Shown here one piece after another: positions 15,734-24,376 of a stretch of 64,000 bases of DNA. The stretch comes from Nonomuraea harbinensis. Lineage in GTDB: Bacteria > Actinomycetota > Actinomycetes > Streptosporangiales > Streptosporangiaceae. The notes beneath the pieces are model-generated. The model worked only from the letters and a program-made list of their open reading frames with translations. It was not told the DNA's origin and did no database searches. The first letter of the stretch is position 1; the number at the start of each line of letters is the position of its first letter. Location: NCBI RefSeq assembly GCF_019396385.1, contig NZ_JAHKRN010000038.1, forward strand, positions 1-64,000, written 5' to 3'. Made by a program: the position numbers and the translations under genes.

Positions 15734-16651
15734 TCAGTGCCGGGCCTTGACGGACACCACGTCGTAGGCGGTGTCGGGGGCCGGCGGGGTGGTGAAGCGG
15801 GCGTTCGGCAGGTAGAGGCGCCCTCCGAAGGCCGCCACCGTGGTCGGCACGTCGAACCGGTCGTCGGTCAGCCGGTCGACGACCCGTCCCGACGAGCCGT
15901 CGGCGCTCATGCGGACCACGGCCACCGTGTTCAGCCGGTTCTGCACCACGTACAGGGTGCGGCCGCGCAGCAGCAGGCCGTCGCCGTTGGCGAGCGACTC
16001 GCCGCCGAGGTCGACCTCGGTGGTGACGCCGCTGCGCGGGTCGGTCCTGAACAGCTTGCCGGTGTTGGACTGCACGACGAGCAGGTTCCTGTGGTCGGGC
16101 GTGGGGGCGATGCCGTTGGCGTTGGTGCCGGTGGCGAACTGGATCGCGCCGGTGAGCGGGATGGTCACCGCCTCCCGCGGTAGCCCGCCGTGGCGGCCGA
16201 GCGGGAGCTTGTAGAGCACCGGGTTGGCCGAGTCCGTGATCCAGGCGGCGTCGCGGAAGAGCAGCACGTCGTTGACGAACGCGGTGCCGGTGGCGAGCTG
16301 GTACGACCTGATCACCGCGCCGGTGCGCAGGTCGATGACGCGTGCGTCGCCGGCGTTGCCCCCGGCGACGAACAGCCGCCCGCGGTCGTCGGACTTGAGG
16401 CCGAGCGACTGGGTGCCCGGGCCCTTGCTGATGATCTTCCCCTGGCCGGTGCGCAGGTCGGCGCGGTAGATGTCGCCGGTCGCCCGCGATCCGAAGTAGG
16501 CGTGCGGGCCAGGGCCGATCTCGATGCCCTCCGGCTGGAACCCCGCCGGCAGCGGGAAGGTGGCGGGCGGGGCGGCCGCCTGGGCGGGCGGGGCCAGGAG
16601 GGCGCCCGCGAGCGCCGCGCAGAGTGCGGTCTTGAGGATCGCTGATCTCAT
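15734..16651 (-). CDS. Secreted SMP-30/gluconolactonase-like beta-propeller
   Basis: A 305-residue exported protein. A Sec signal peptide (MRSAILKTALCAALAGALLA then AQAAA) is followed by a six-bladed propeller with FQPEGIEIGPGPHAYFGSRATG, GLKSDDRGRLFVAGG, NDVLLFRDAAWITDS, NANGIAPTPDHRNLLVVQ and NGDGLLLRGRTLYVVQN. These Asp/Asn positions at blade ends fit the calcium-dependent SMP-30/gluconolaconase-like group. Close relatives are often mislabelled superoxide dismutase in actinomycetes, and no such motif is present here. The start could be the GTG at 16660. It is probably extracellular, with unknown substrate. Confidence 0.78.
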   Translation of the reverse strand: MRSAILKTALCAALAGALLAPPAQAAAPPATFPLPAGFQPEGIEIGPGPHAYFGSRATGDIYRADLRTGQGKIISKGPGTQSLGLKSDDRGRLFVAGGNAGDARVIDLRTGAVIRSYQLATGTAFVNDVLLFRDAAWITDSANPVLYKLPLGRHGGLPREAVTIPLTGAIQFATGTNANGIAPTPDHRNLLVVQSNTGKLFRTDPRSGVTTEVDLGGESLANGDGLLLRGRTLYVVQNRLNTVAVVRMSADGSSGRVVDRLTDDRFDVPTTVAAFGGRLYLPNARFTTPPAPDTAYDVVSVKARH

Positions 16652-16726
16652 GCGGCCCACGATCCCCCTGCCGCAGGCCGCCGCAAAGGCCCAGGAGCGG
16701 GCTTCACAGGGACCTCTGAGGATTGT

Positions 16727-17323
16727 TCACTCCCCGTTGCGCAGATCGGTCAGCCGTTTGGGCGCGTACCGGATGTCCTCGAAGCGGACCGTGGCGCCCT
16801 GTCCGGTGGGGCTCTGGGCGAGGAAGCCGGCCTCGGGGTCGCCGTCGAGCGCGAAGTATCTGATGAGGCTCCAGGCGCCGGCCCCTTCGGCGACGTGGAA
16901 GGCGAAGGCGGCGCCGACGCGGGAGACGCGGAGCCTGATGTCGTCGCCGGTCATGGGCACGGAGTTGCAGTCGTCGGAGACGCCCCGGGTGACCACCGAG
17001 ACGACGGTGGGCGTGCCCTGCGGGGAGAGTTCGAGGCAGAGCTTGGCCCATCGGTCGCCGTCGGCGTACAGCAGCAGGACGCCCGCGTCGAAGGTGGAAC
17101 GGAGGTCGAGCCTGACCCGGGCGCTGAGGGTGAAGTCGCCGTCGAGCCGTCCCACCAGGGCGGGAGCGTTGGCGTAGCGGTTCGGCTCGCCGGGGTCGGA
17201 GAACAGGTCGGTGCCCGCCGCCGCGGTGATGACGAGCGTGTCGTCGCCGTCGGCGCGCCACCCTTCGGGCTCGTTCAGCCAGCGCAGCGGGGCGGGGAAC
17301 GCGGGCAGGGATACGGCAGCCAT
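16727..17323 (-). CDS. DUF1349 concanavalin-like protein
   Basis: A 198-residue cytoplasmic protein without a signal peptide. It matches DUF1349, a jelly-roll glucanase-like fold, with RWLNEPEGW near the start, TDLFSDPG, AGVLLLYADGDRWAKLCLEL and the conserved SVVTRGVSDDCNS segment. Homologs (yeast YDR109-neighbour type, bacterial YcgL-like) have no settled activity; carbohydrate binding is the usual suggestion. The ATG has GGAGGAAG 9 nt upstream. It lies 41 bp downstream of the DUF4132 gene, and a CebR-like operator sits about 60 bp before its start. Confidence 0.82.
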   Translation of the reverse strand: MAAVSLPAFPAPLRWLNEPEGWRADGDDTLVITAAAGTDLFSDPGEPNRYANAPALVGRLDGDFTLSARVRLDLRSTFDAGVLLLYADGDRWAKLCLELSPQGTPTVVSVVTRGVSDDCNSVPMTGDDIRLRVSRVGAAFAFHVAEGAGAWSLIRYFALDGDPEAGFLAQSPTGQGATVRFEDIRYAPKRLTDLRNGE

Positions 17324-17364
17324 CAGGCGTCTTCCTCCAGAGTCGTCACGCGACCGGTCCGCCC

Positions 17365-19653
17365 TCACCCTAGCCCTGATTGGGAGCGCTCCCAAGAGAT
17401 CTGGCGCATGAGGCTCTCGTCCGTGATCCCGGTGTCGGCGGCCAGCAGGAACGCCTTGGCGAGGATGAGTGCGAGCGTGCCGTCCTCCTCGAAGGGCAGG
17501 AAGATCCGCCCGCCGGGCTTGCGTGCGCCGGCGATGGACAGGGGGACGTCGCCGGGCTCCATGAGGACGCCCGCGCCGCCCAGGTGGATCTTGTAGGTGC
17601 GCAGGTCGCCGCGGACGACCAGGTGGCGGTCGGTGAGCGTGCACCGGCCGGCGATGGCGGTGCCGGGCAGGATGCGCTCCAGCGCGTCGCGGCGCACCCG
17701 AGCCGACGCCGGCAGCTCGTACGCCTCGGCGGAGCGCGCGTGGCGGTCGCCGTCCCGGGCGGGGTCGGCGACGAACAGGTCGACGTCGCGCATGGCCTCG
17801 CTGAAGACCAGCGGCGGCACCCCGGCCAGGGGCGTCTCCCGCCACTGGCGGCCGTCGCGCCGGTCGAAGCGGACCTGGCCGGTGGTCGCGTACGCGGCGT
17901 CGCCGGTCAGCTCGTAGCCGAACCGGACCCGCCACGCGCCCTCGGCCAGCTCCTTCCACGCCTCGCCCGGCTCGCCGTGGTGGCGCAGCCAGGCGGGCTG
18001 CCAGCCGCGCTGCTTGGCGAGCGCGTAGAGGCGGTCGTGGCCGACGCGGCGGGCGGCGAACCTGCCGGAGCAGGCGGCGTGCTCCTCGGCCGGGGTGAGC
18101 GCGTAGACCTCGCGGTAGGCCTGCTTGAACGGCTGGCGCAGCCGCCGCTCGGCGACGGTCTCGCGCCAGGCGCGGATCTCCTCCATAGGGGCGCGGGCGG
18201 GGTGCCAGAGGGTGACCCCGCCTCCGGGCTCGCGGTCGCCGGGCAGGAACGGGGCGCCGTCGTGCCAGATGAGGGCGCGGGCGACGGCGCCGGTGACGGG
18301 GTGGTCGCGGTAGAGGCGGGCCCACTCCCCCGGCGGCCAGGACCGTTCGACGCCGAACAGGGCCTCCAGCCGGTCACGCTCGGCCGACAGGGTGTGCCGC
18401 ACCTCCTTGACCAGGGCCTTGATCTCGCCGGCGGCGGCGAGCCCGGAGGGCAGGCCGCGCCTGGTGCGGCCACCGGCGTCGCGGGCGGTGACGCGCACGG
18501 TCCTGGCGTCCTCGACGGTGACGGTGACGGTGACGGTCCACGCGCCGTCGGCCCAGTCGCGGCTGCCGTCGGCGGACAGCCCGTGGCCGGGGACGCCGCG
18601 CTCGACGAGCTGGGCGGCGGTGACGCCGTGACGGGCGGCGGCCGTGGCCAGGGCGGCGGCGATCTGCTTGAGCAGGGATCTGCTCCTGACGTCCTGCTGG
18701 AGGCGGCGCAGCGCGTCGACGGCGCCCTCGCACTCGGCCAGCGCGTGGACGACGCCGCTCGCCAGTTTGAGGTCGGGCTCCGTGCCGCTGCCGTGGCCGC
18801 CCGCCGCGAGGACCAGCCGGGTGAGGGCGGGCGCCGCGCCGCCGACCCGGGCCAGGGCCGCGGCCCAGGCGAAGCCGCGGGCGACGTCGGTGTTGACGTC
18901 GGTCATGAGGAGGCGGGCCGGGCCCCCGTGACGGCCGCCCTCGTAGCGGGCGCCGTCGAAGGCGCGCAGACCGGCCGCGACCAGCTCGCCGGCGCCCTCG
19001 CCCGCCAGCAGCTCCAGGCAGCGGGCGCGCCACGCCTTGGCCGGGCGCGGACCGCCGGCCACGCCCAGGTGCTCGACGAGGGCGACGAGGTGCGGGGCGG
19101 GCGGCTCGCCCAGGTGGTCGCGTACGGCCGCGCCCCAGCCGTCTCTGCCCAGGGGCAGGGCGAGCGGGCTGGGATTGACCCGGGCGAGCGCGCGCTGCAT
19201 GCCCTTGCGCTCGTCGGGGCTGAGCGGGCACTCCTCGATCGCGTCGAACAGCGGCTCGACCGCCTTCCACGGCTCGTGCCGCGCCTCCGCGGGGAGCGCG
19301 GCGCTCTCGCCGGCCAGATGGCTGATCCAGCCGACGTCGCCGTGGTCGAGCCGGCGCTTCCTGGCGGCGGCGAACAGCTCGGTCATCTCGGCCGGGGTCC
19401 ACGCCCCGCCGCGGTGGACGGCCAGCGACAGCTCGCGGCCGTATGCGTCGGCCCGCAGCCGGGCGAGGCGGACGGCGGCCTCGCGGCAGGTGGCCCGGTC
19501 CGCCTTCGCCAGGTGGCGGTGGACCACCTCCAGCACCGTGTGCGCCTTCGCGCGGATCCGCTCCCGCTCGTCGTGGGCGGTGATGTGGAGGTCGTCCATG
19601 GCGCGGTCGAGCGTCTCGAGCTTGTGAAGCCATTCCAGCATGGCGCCGATCAT
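17365..19653 (-). CDS. DUF4132 protein
   Basis: A 762-residue cytoplasmic protein. The N-terminal two thirds are helical and alanine-rich, with repeat-like segments such as VLEVVHRHLAKADRATC. The C-terminal part, from about residue 430, carries the DUF4132 signature: a WRETVAERRLRQPFKQAYREVY segment, FFEAMRDVDLFV-like SEAMRDVDLFVADP, and the final RCTLTDRHLVVRGDLRTYKIHLG. Members often occur beside WGR-domain or MolR-like proteins, and their activity is unknown. The start could be 19653 or the ATG at 19641; neither has a strong ribosome binding site. It carries an embedded LacI-type operator at its 3' end. Confidence 0.8.
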   Translation of the reverse strand: MIGAMLEWLHKLETLDRAMDDLHITAHDERERIRAKAHTVLEVVHRHLAKADRATCREAAVRLARLRADAYGRELSLAVHRGGAWTPAEMTELFAAARKRRLDHGDVGWISHLAGESAALPAEARHEPWKAVEPLFDAIEECPLSPDERKGMQRALARVNPSPLALPLGRDGWGAAVRDHLGEPPAPHLVALVEHLGVAGGPRPAKAWRARCLELLAGEGAGELVAAGLRAFDGARYEGGRHGGPARLLMTDVNTDVARGFAWAAALARVGGAAPALTRLVLAAGGHGSGTEPDLKLASGVVHALAECEGAVDALRRLQQDVRSRSLLKQIAAALATAAARHGVTAAQLVERGVPGHGLSADGSRDWADGAWTVTVTVTVEDARTVRVTARDAGGRTRRGLPSGLAAAGEIKALVKEVRHTLSAERDRLEALFGVERSWPPGEWARLYRDHPVTGAVARALIWHDGAPFLPGDREPGGGVTLWHPARAPMEEIRAWRETVAERRLRQPFKQAYREVYALTPAEEHAACSGRFAARRVGHDRLYALAKQRGWQPAWLRHHGEPGEAWKELAEGAWRVRFGYELTGDAAYATTGQVRFDRRDGRQWRETPLAGVPPLVFSEAMRDVDLFVADPARDGDRHARSAEAYELPASARVRRDALERILPGTAIAGRCTLTDRHLVVRGDLRTYKIHLGGAGVLMEPGDVPLSIAGARKPGGRIFLPFEEDGTLALILAKAFLLAADTGITDESLMRQISWERSQSGLG
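17381..17394. promoter_or_regulatory. CebR-like LacI-family operator
   Basis: TGGGAGCGCTCCCA is a perfect 14-bp palindrome (16 bp including the flanking T and A). It is identical to the CebR box that controls cellulose and cello-oligosaccharide use in Streptomyces. It lies inside the last codons of the DUF4132 gene (encoding W-E-R-S-Q), about 60 bp upstream of the DUF1349 gene, where it could control a promoter for that gene. Confidence 0.6.
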
Positions 19654-19677
19654 GCCCGACGGCACCGACAAAGACGC

Positions 19678-19703
19678 CGCCCCCGGCTGTCCTGCCGGGG
19701 GCG
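19678..19703 (-). terminator. Terminator of the rhamnose catabolic operon
   Basis: A 10-bp perfect stem (CGCCCCCGGC/GCCGGGGGCG) with a 6-nt loop lies 14 bp past the aldolase/dehydrogenase stop. On the minus strand TCTTTG follows. It separates this operon from the DUF4132 gene. Confidence 0.72.
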
Positions 19704-19717
19704 GGTTCCGGTACGGA

Positions 19718-21757
19718 TCAGCGCAGGAACGCGGCGGCCACCCCGGCGTCGACGGGGACGTGCAGGCCGGTGGTGTGCGACAGGTCGCCGCCGGTGAGCG
19801 CGAACACGGCCGCGGCCACGTGCTCCGGCAGCACCTCCTTCTTCAGCAGTGTCCTCTGGGCGTAGAACTCGCCGAGCTTCTCCTCCTCGACCCCGTACAC
19901 GGCCGCCCGGTTGGCGCCCCAGCCGGAGGCGAAGATGCCGGAGCCGCGGACCACGCCGTCGGGGTTGACGCCGTTCACCCGGATGCCGTGGGCGCCCAGT
20001 TCGGCGGCGAGGAGCCGTACCTGGTGGGCCTGGTCGGCCTTGGCGGCGCCGTAGGCGACGTTGTTGGGCCCGGCGAAGACGCTGTTCTTGGAGGAGATGT
20101 AGACGATGTCGCCGCCCAGGTCCTGGTCGATCAGCACGCGGGCGGTCTCGCGGGAGACGAGGAACGAGCCGCGCGCCATCACGTCGTGCTGCAGGTCCCA
20201 GTCGTCGAGCGTGGTCTCCAGCAGCGACCGCGACAGCGACAGCCCGGCGTTGTTGACGACGAGGTCGACGCCGCCGAAGGCGAGCACGGCCTGCCGGATC
20301 GCCTCCTGGACCTGCTCTTCGGAGGTCACGTCCACGCCGGCCGCGATCGCCACGTCCCGCCGCAGGTGGGCGGCGGCCCCCAGCTCGGCGGCGACCTTCT
20401 CGGCGGCGGCCAGGTCGCGGTCGGCGACCACCACGCAGGCGCCCTCTGCGGCCAGCCGGCGGGCGGTGGCGGCGCCGATGCCGGACCCGCCGCCGGTCAC
20501 CAGGGCGACCCGCCCGGCCAGCGGTCTGGGCTTCGGCATCCGCCGGAGCTTGGCCTCCTCCAGCTCCCAGTACTCGATGCGGAACTTCTCCGCCTCGTCG
20601 ATGGGCCGGTAGCTGGACAGCGCCTCCGCGCCGCGCATCACGTTGATCGCGTTGACGTAGAACTCGCCGGCCACCCGGGCGGTCTGCTTGTCCTTGCCGA
20701 AGCTGAACATGCCGACGCCGGGCACGAGCACGATGGCCGGGTCGGCGCCGCGCATCGGCGGCGAGTCCGGGGTGGCGTGCCGCCGGTAGTAGGCGGCGTA
20801 GTCGTCGCGGTAGCGGGCGTGCAGCTCGCGCAGCCGGGTCACCGCGTCGGCCAGGGGGGCGTCCGGCGGCAGGTCCAGCACGAGCGGGGCGACCTTGGTG
20901 CGCAGGAAGTGGTCCGGGCAGGAGGTGCCGAGCGCCGCCAGCCGGGGGTGTTCGGCGCGCGACAGGAAGTCGAGCACCTCGGGGGTGGCGGTGTAGTGGC
21001 CGACCTGCCGGGCGTCCGTGCCGGCCAGGCCCCGGACGACGGGGAACAGCTCGGCGGCGCGGCGGCGCCTGGCCTCCTCCGGCAGCGGCTCGTGGATCAC
21101 CGGCCCGAACGGGTCGGGACGGCCGTGCGCGGCGATGTGGGCCTCGGCGGTGCGGATGATGTCGAGCGAGTTGCGCTCGCACTCCTCGCTGGTGGCGCCC
21201 CAGGCGGTGATGCCGTGGCCGCCGAGCACGCAGCCGATGGCTCGGGGGTGGTCCTTCTTGATGGCGGCGATGTCCAGGCCGAGCTGGAAGCCGGGCCGCC
21301 GCCACGGCACCCACACCACGCGGTCGCCGAAGATCCGCTCGGTCAGCTCGGGGCCGTCGGCGGCGGTGGCGATCGCGATGCCGGAGTCGGGGTGCAGGTG
21401 GTCCACGTGGGCGGCGTCGACCAGGGCGTGCATGGCGGTGTCGATCGACGGGGCCGCGCCGCCCCTGCCGTGCAGGCAGTAGTCGAACGCGGCGACCATC
21501 TCGTCCTCGCGCTCGACGCCCGGGTAGACGTCCACCAGGGCGCGGATCCTGTCCAGGCGGAGCACGGCGAGGCCGGCGGCCTTGAGCGTGCCGAGGTCGC
21601 CGCCGGAGCCCTTGACCCACATGAGCTCGACGTCGCCGCCGGTGACCGGGTCGGTCGCGGAGCCCTTGGCGGAGGTGTTGCCGCCGGCGTAGTTGGTGTT
21701 GCGGGGGTCGGCGCCGAGCCGGTGGGAGCGGGCCAGGAGTTCGTCGGGCGTGGTCAT
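19718..21757 (-). CDS. rhaEW: Bifunctional L-rhamnulose-1-phosphate aldolase / lactaldehyde dehydrogenase
   Basis: A 679-residue fusion. Residues 1 to about 400 are a class II aldolase that splits L-rhamnulose-1-phosphate into dihydroxyacetone phosphate and L-lactaldehyde; the metal site shows in HVDHLHPDS and GGHGITAWG. Residues from about 420 are a short-chain dehydrogenase with TGGGSGIG, NNAGLS, ISSKNSVFAG and YGAAKAD, which should oxidise L-lactaldehyde to L-lactate. This domain order is the RhaEW/YuxG type of actinobacteria and bacilli. The ATG overlaps the rhaI stop by one base (TGATG), giving translational coupling. It is the last gene of the rhaT-to-rhaEW operon. Confidence 0.9.
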   Translation of the reverse strand: MTTPDELLARSHRLGADPRNTNYAGGNTSAKGSATDPVTGGDVELMWVKGSGGDLGTLKAAGLAVLRLDRIRALVDVYPGVEREDEMVAAFDYCLHGRGGAAPSIDTAMHALVDAAHVDHLHPDSGIAIATAADGPELTERIFGDRVVWVPWRRPGFQLGLDIAAIKKDHPRAIGCVLGGHGITAWGATSEECERNSLDIIRTAEAHIAAHGRPDPFGPVIHEPLPEEARRRRAAELFPVVRGLAGTDARQVGHYTATPEVLDFLSRAEHPRLAALGTSCPDHFLRTKVAPLVLDLPPDAPLADAVTRLRELHARYRDDYAAYYRRHATPDSPPMRGADPAIVLVPGVGMFSFGKDKQTARVAGEFYVNAINVMRGAEALSSYRPIDEAEKFRIEYWELEEAKLRRMPKPRPLAGRVALVTGGGSGIGAATARRLAAEGACVVVADRDLAAAEKVAAELGAAAHLRRDVAIAAGVDVTSEEQVQEAIRQAVLAFGGVDLVVNNAGLSLSRSLLETTLDDWDLQHDVMARGSFLVSRETARVLIDQDLGGDIVYISSKNSVFAGPNNVAYGAAKADQAHQVRLLAAELGAHGIRVNGVNPDGVVRGSGIFASGWGANRAAVYGVEEEKLGEFYAQRTLLKKEVLPEHVAAAVFALTGGDLSHTTGLHVPVDAGVAAAFLR

Positions 21758-22902
21758 CAGGCGCCCCACCCGGCCTGGGCGCCGCCCACCCGGTCGGCAG
21801 CGATTTTCTCGAAATATCCGGACTTGGCGTACGCGGCCATCGGGTCCGGCGCCAGCCCCGACTCCTCCCGCAGCTCCGCCAGCAACGGCCGCACGTCGGT
21901 GTTGTAGGCGTCCATCAGCACGGCGTTCGCGCCGAGCACGTCACCGGCCCGCTGGGCCGCGGCCAGCGCCTCCCGGTCCACGAGCAGCGCCTTGGCGGTG
22001 GCCTCCTGCACGTTCATCACCGACCGGATCTGCCCGGCGATCTTCGGCTCGATGTTGTGGCACTGGTCGAGCATGAAGGCGGTCCGCTCGGTGAACCCGC
22101 CGCCGCCGATCACCTCGTACATGATCCGGAAGAGCTGGAACGGGTCGGCGGCGCCCACCATGAGGTCGTCGTCGGCGTAGAAGCGGGAGTTGAAGTCGAA
22201 GCCGCCGAGCTTCCCCTCGCGCAGCAGGAACGCCACGATGAACTCGATGTTGGTGCCCGGCGCGTGGTGGCCGGTGTCGACCACGACCTGCGCCTTCGGG
22301 CCGAGCTTCACGCAGTGCGCGTACGCGGTGCCCCAGTCGGGCAGGTCGGTCATGTAGAAGGCGGGCTCGAACAGCTTGTACTCCAGCAGGAACCGCTGGT
22401 CGTCGCCGAGCCGCTGGTAGACGGCGGCCAGCGCCTCGGCCAGCCGGTCCTGCCTGGCCCTGATGTCGTCCTGCCCCGGATAGTTGGTGCCGTCGGAGAA
22501 CCACAGCTTGAGCGTGTCGGACCCGGTGGCGTCCATGATGTCCACGCATTCGAGCAGGTGCGCCAGCGCCTTGGCCCGCACCTTCGGGTCCGGGTGGGTG
22601 ACGCTGCCCAGCTTGTAGTCGTCGTCCTGGAACACGTTGGAGTTGATCGCGCCGATGCCCACCCCCAGCCCGGCGGCGTGACTTGCCAGGTCGGCGTAGT
22701 CGTCGACCTTGTCCCACGGGATGTGCAGCGCCACCGTCGGCGCCACCCCGGTGAACGCGTGCACCTGGGCGGCGTCGGCGATCTTCTCGTACGGGTCGCG
22801 CGGCACCCCCCGCTGGGCGAACACCTTGAAGCGCGTGCCGGAGTTGCCGTACGCCCACGACGGCGTCTCGATCCGCTGGGCGCGGAGCGATTCTTTGATC
22901 AT
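21757..22902 (-). CDS. rhaI: L-rhamnose isomerase
   Basis: A 381-residue TIM-barrel isomerase of the RhaI type (not the E. coli RhaA type), converting L-rhamnose to L-rhamnulose. Typical segments include RIETPSWAYGNSGTRFKVF, LWFSDGTNYPGQDD, EYKLFEPAFY, VVVDTGHHAPGTNIEFIVA and GGFDFNSRFYADDDLMVGAADPFQLFRI. These hold the Glu, Asp and His metal ligands. I chose the ATG at 22902 because GGGGA lies 8 nt upstream; the ATG two codons earlier is too close to that box. It is followed directly by rhaEW. Confidence 0.92.
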   Translation of the reverse strand: MIKESLRAQRIETPSWAYGNSGTRFKVFAQRGVPRDPYEKIADAAQVHAFTGVAPTVALHIPWDKVDDYADLASHAAGLGVGIGAINSNVFQDDDYKLGSVTHPDPKVRAKALAHLLECVDIMDATGSDTLKLWFSDGTNYPGQDDIRARQDRLAEALAAVYQRLGDDQRFLLEYKLFEPAFYMTDLPDWGTAYAHCVKLGPKAQVVVDTGHHAPGTNIEFIVAFLLREGKLGGFDFNSRFYADDDLMVGAADPFQLFRIMYEVIGGGGFTERTAFMLDQCHNIEPKIAGQIRSVMNVQEATAKALLVDREALAAAQRAGDVLGANAVLMDAYNTDVRPLLAELREESGLAPDPMAAYAKSGYFEKIAADRVGGAQAGWGA

Positions 22903-22917
22903 TCTCATATCCCCGAT

Positions 22918-23229
22918 TCAATCCAGATGGAAGACTTCTCCGAGCAGGACCCGGCCCTGGTCGGCCCGGCCCGACTCGAAGAACGGCGCCATGTCGGTCT
23001 CCCACCGGGCGCTCACCCCGGTGGCGGCCATCGCCCGCTGCGCCGCCTCGAAGTCGTCGGTCTCCAGGTAGCCGACGAGCAGGCCGTCGTCGCTCAGGAA
23101 GAGCGAGTAGTTGCGCCATCCGGCCCCGCGCAGCGCGTCGAGCATCTCCGGCCACACGTGCCGGTGCCGCTCGCGGTACTCGTCGAGCCGGTCCGGCCGG
23201 ACCTTCAGCAGGAAGCACACCCGCTCCAC
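22918..23229 (-). CDS. rhaM: L-rhamnose mutarotase
   Basis: A 103-residue dimeric ferredoxin-like enzyme that interconverts alpha and beta L-rhamnose. It aligns end to end with E. coli RhaM: RLDEYRERHRHVWPEMLDAL contains the His and WPE motif, NYSLFLSDD carries the conserved Tyr, and EVFHLD ends the protein. The GTG start follows GGAG at 7-nt spacing. It is 15 bp upstream of rhaI. Confidence 0.9.
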   Translation of the reverse strand: MERVCFLLKVRPDRLDEYRERHRHVWPEMLDALRGAGWRNYSLFLSDDGLLVGYLETDDFEAAQRAMAATGVSARWETDMAPFFESGRADQGRVLLGEVFHLD

Positions 23230-23250
23230 AGATCTCTCCTTCCCGCGCAC

Positions 23251-23281
23251 GCGCGCCCCGGGCCGGTCCCGGGACGCGCGC
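23251..23281 (-). other. GC-rich hairpin between rhaS and rhaM
   Basis: GCGCGCCCCGGG pairs with CCCGGG plus GCGCGC across a CCGGT loop with a 2-nt bulge. In sugar ABC operons such a stem after the binding-protein gene often stabilises or partly terminates the transcript, raising binding-protein levels over downstream enzymes. The role here is inferred. Confidence 0.5.
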
Positions 23282-23305
23282 GCACTGTGTGTCGATGCGT
23301 GAGGG

Positions 23306-24376
23306 TCAGAAGTCGAAGTCGTCGATGTTGGACGCCTCGAAGGTGAACGGCGGGCCGAGGATGACCTCGCCCTTCGCGCCGATGGTCCGCTCGCCGAGCT
23401 TGCCCGCCTTGAACGTCTCGCCCTCGGCGCCGGTGATCTGCCCGGACACCAGCGCGGCGGCCGCGTAGGAGGCCAGGTAGCCGAGGTCCTTCGGGTTCCA
23501 CAGGGCGAACTTCTCGACGGTGCCGTCCTTGACGAACTGGCGCATCTGGTTCGGCGTGCCGAGGCCGGTGAGCACGACCTCGCCCTTGTACTTGGAGCCG
23601 GAGATGTAGCGGGCCGCCGCCGCGACGCCGACGGTGGTGGGCGAGATGATGCCCTTCAGGTCGGGGTAGGCCTGCAGCAGGCCCTGCGTCTCGGTGAACG
23701 ACTTCTGGTCGTCGTCGTCCCCGTAGGCGACCTTGACCAGCTCCATGTCCTTGTACTCGGCCTTGGTCAGCTCGTCCTTCATGAACTCGATCCAGGTGTT
23801 CTGGTTCGTGGCGTTGGCCGTGGCCGACAGGATCGCGATCTCGCCCTTGTGGCCGATCATCTCGGCGAGCAGCTGGACCTGGCTGCGGCCGACCTCCTCG
23901 GAGCTGGCCTGGTTGATGAACAGGTCACGGCACTCGGGCGCGGCGTCCGAGTCGTACGAGACGATCTTGATGCCCTTGTCCCTCGCCTGCTGGAGCGGGC
24001 CGCACACGGCGTTGGGGTCGTTGGCCGAGATGAGGATGGCGTCGTGGCCCTGCTGCGTGAGGGTGTTGATGTAGGAGATCTGCGAGGACGCGGACGCGTC
24101 GGACGGGCCGACCTCCTTGGCCTCGCCCTGGAACTCCCCGGCGGCCTCGGCCCCCGCCTCGGCGACGATCGTCATGTAGGGGTTGTTGATCTGCTTGGGC
24201 AGGAAGGCCAGCTTCAGGCCCTGCTTGATCGGCGCGTCCGGGTCGGCGGCGGCCGCCGCGGACGAGGCGGGCGGCTGCGCGGGCGCGGACGTGACGCTCG
24301 ACTTGGTGGTGCCGCCGCAGGCCGCGACGCCGAGGGCGAGCACTGCCGTGAGTGCGGCGAGGCGCATCGGTCTCAT
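23306..24376 (-). CDS. rhaS: Rhamnose ABC transporter substrate-binding lipoprotein
   Basis: A 356-residue periplasmic-binding-protein fold lipoprotein. The signal peptide MRPMRLAALTAVLALGVAAC has a VAAC lipobox, and a low-complexity linker follows. The sugar-binding core (ribose-type cluster B) includes LAFLPKQINNPYMTIVAEAGAEAA, AILISANDPNAVCGPLQQARDKGIKIVSYDSDAAPECRDLFINQA and WNPKDLGYLASYAAAALVSG. It closely follows the RhaS group. The ATG has AAGGAA at 5-nt spacing, and the gene overlaps the upstream permease by 4 nt. Confidence 0.9.
   Translation of the reverse strand: MRPMRLAALTAVLALGVAACGGTTKSSVTSAPAQPPASSAAAAADPDAPIKQGLKLAFLPKQINNPYMTIVAEAGAEAAGEFQGEAKEVGPSDASASSQISYINTLTQQGHDAILISANDPNAVCGPLQQARDKGIKIVSYDSDAAPECRDLFINQASSEEVGRSQVQLLAEMIGHKGEIAILSATANATNQNTWIEFMKDELTKAEYKDMELVKVAYGDDDDQKSFTETQGLLQAYPDLKGIISPTTVGVAAAARYISGSKYKGEVVLTGLGTPNQMRQFVKDGTVEKFALWNPKDLGYLASYAAAALVSGQITGAEGETFKAGKLGERTIGAKGEVILGPPFTFEASNIDDFDF

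Noticed and set aside
18480..18560. Short repeated GACGGT units in the DUF4132 gene, considered as a repeat or CRISPR trace
   Set aside because: They encode a run of TVTVTV strands in the protein and have no spacer structure.
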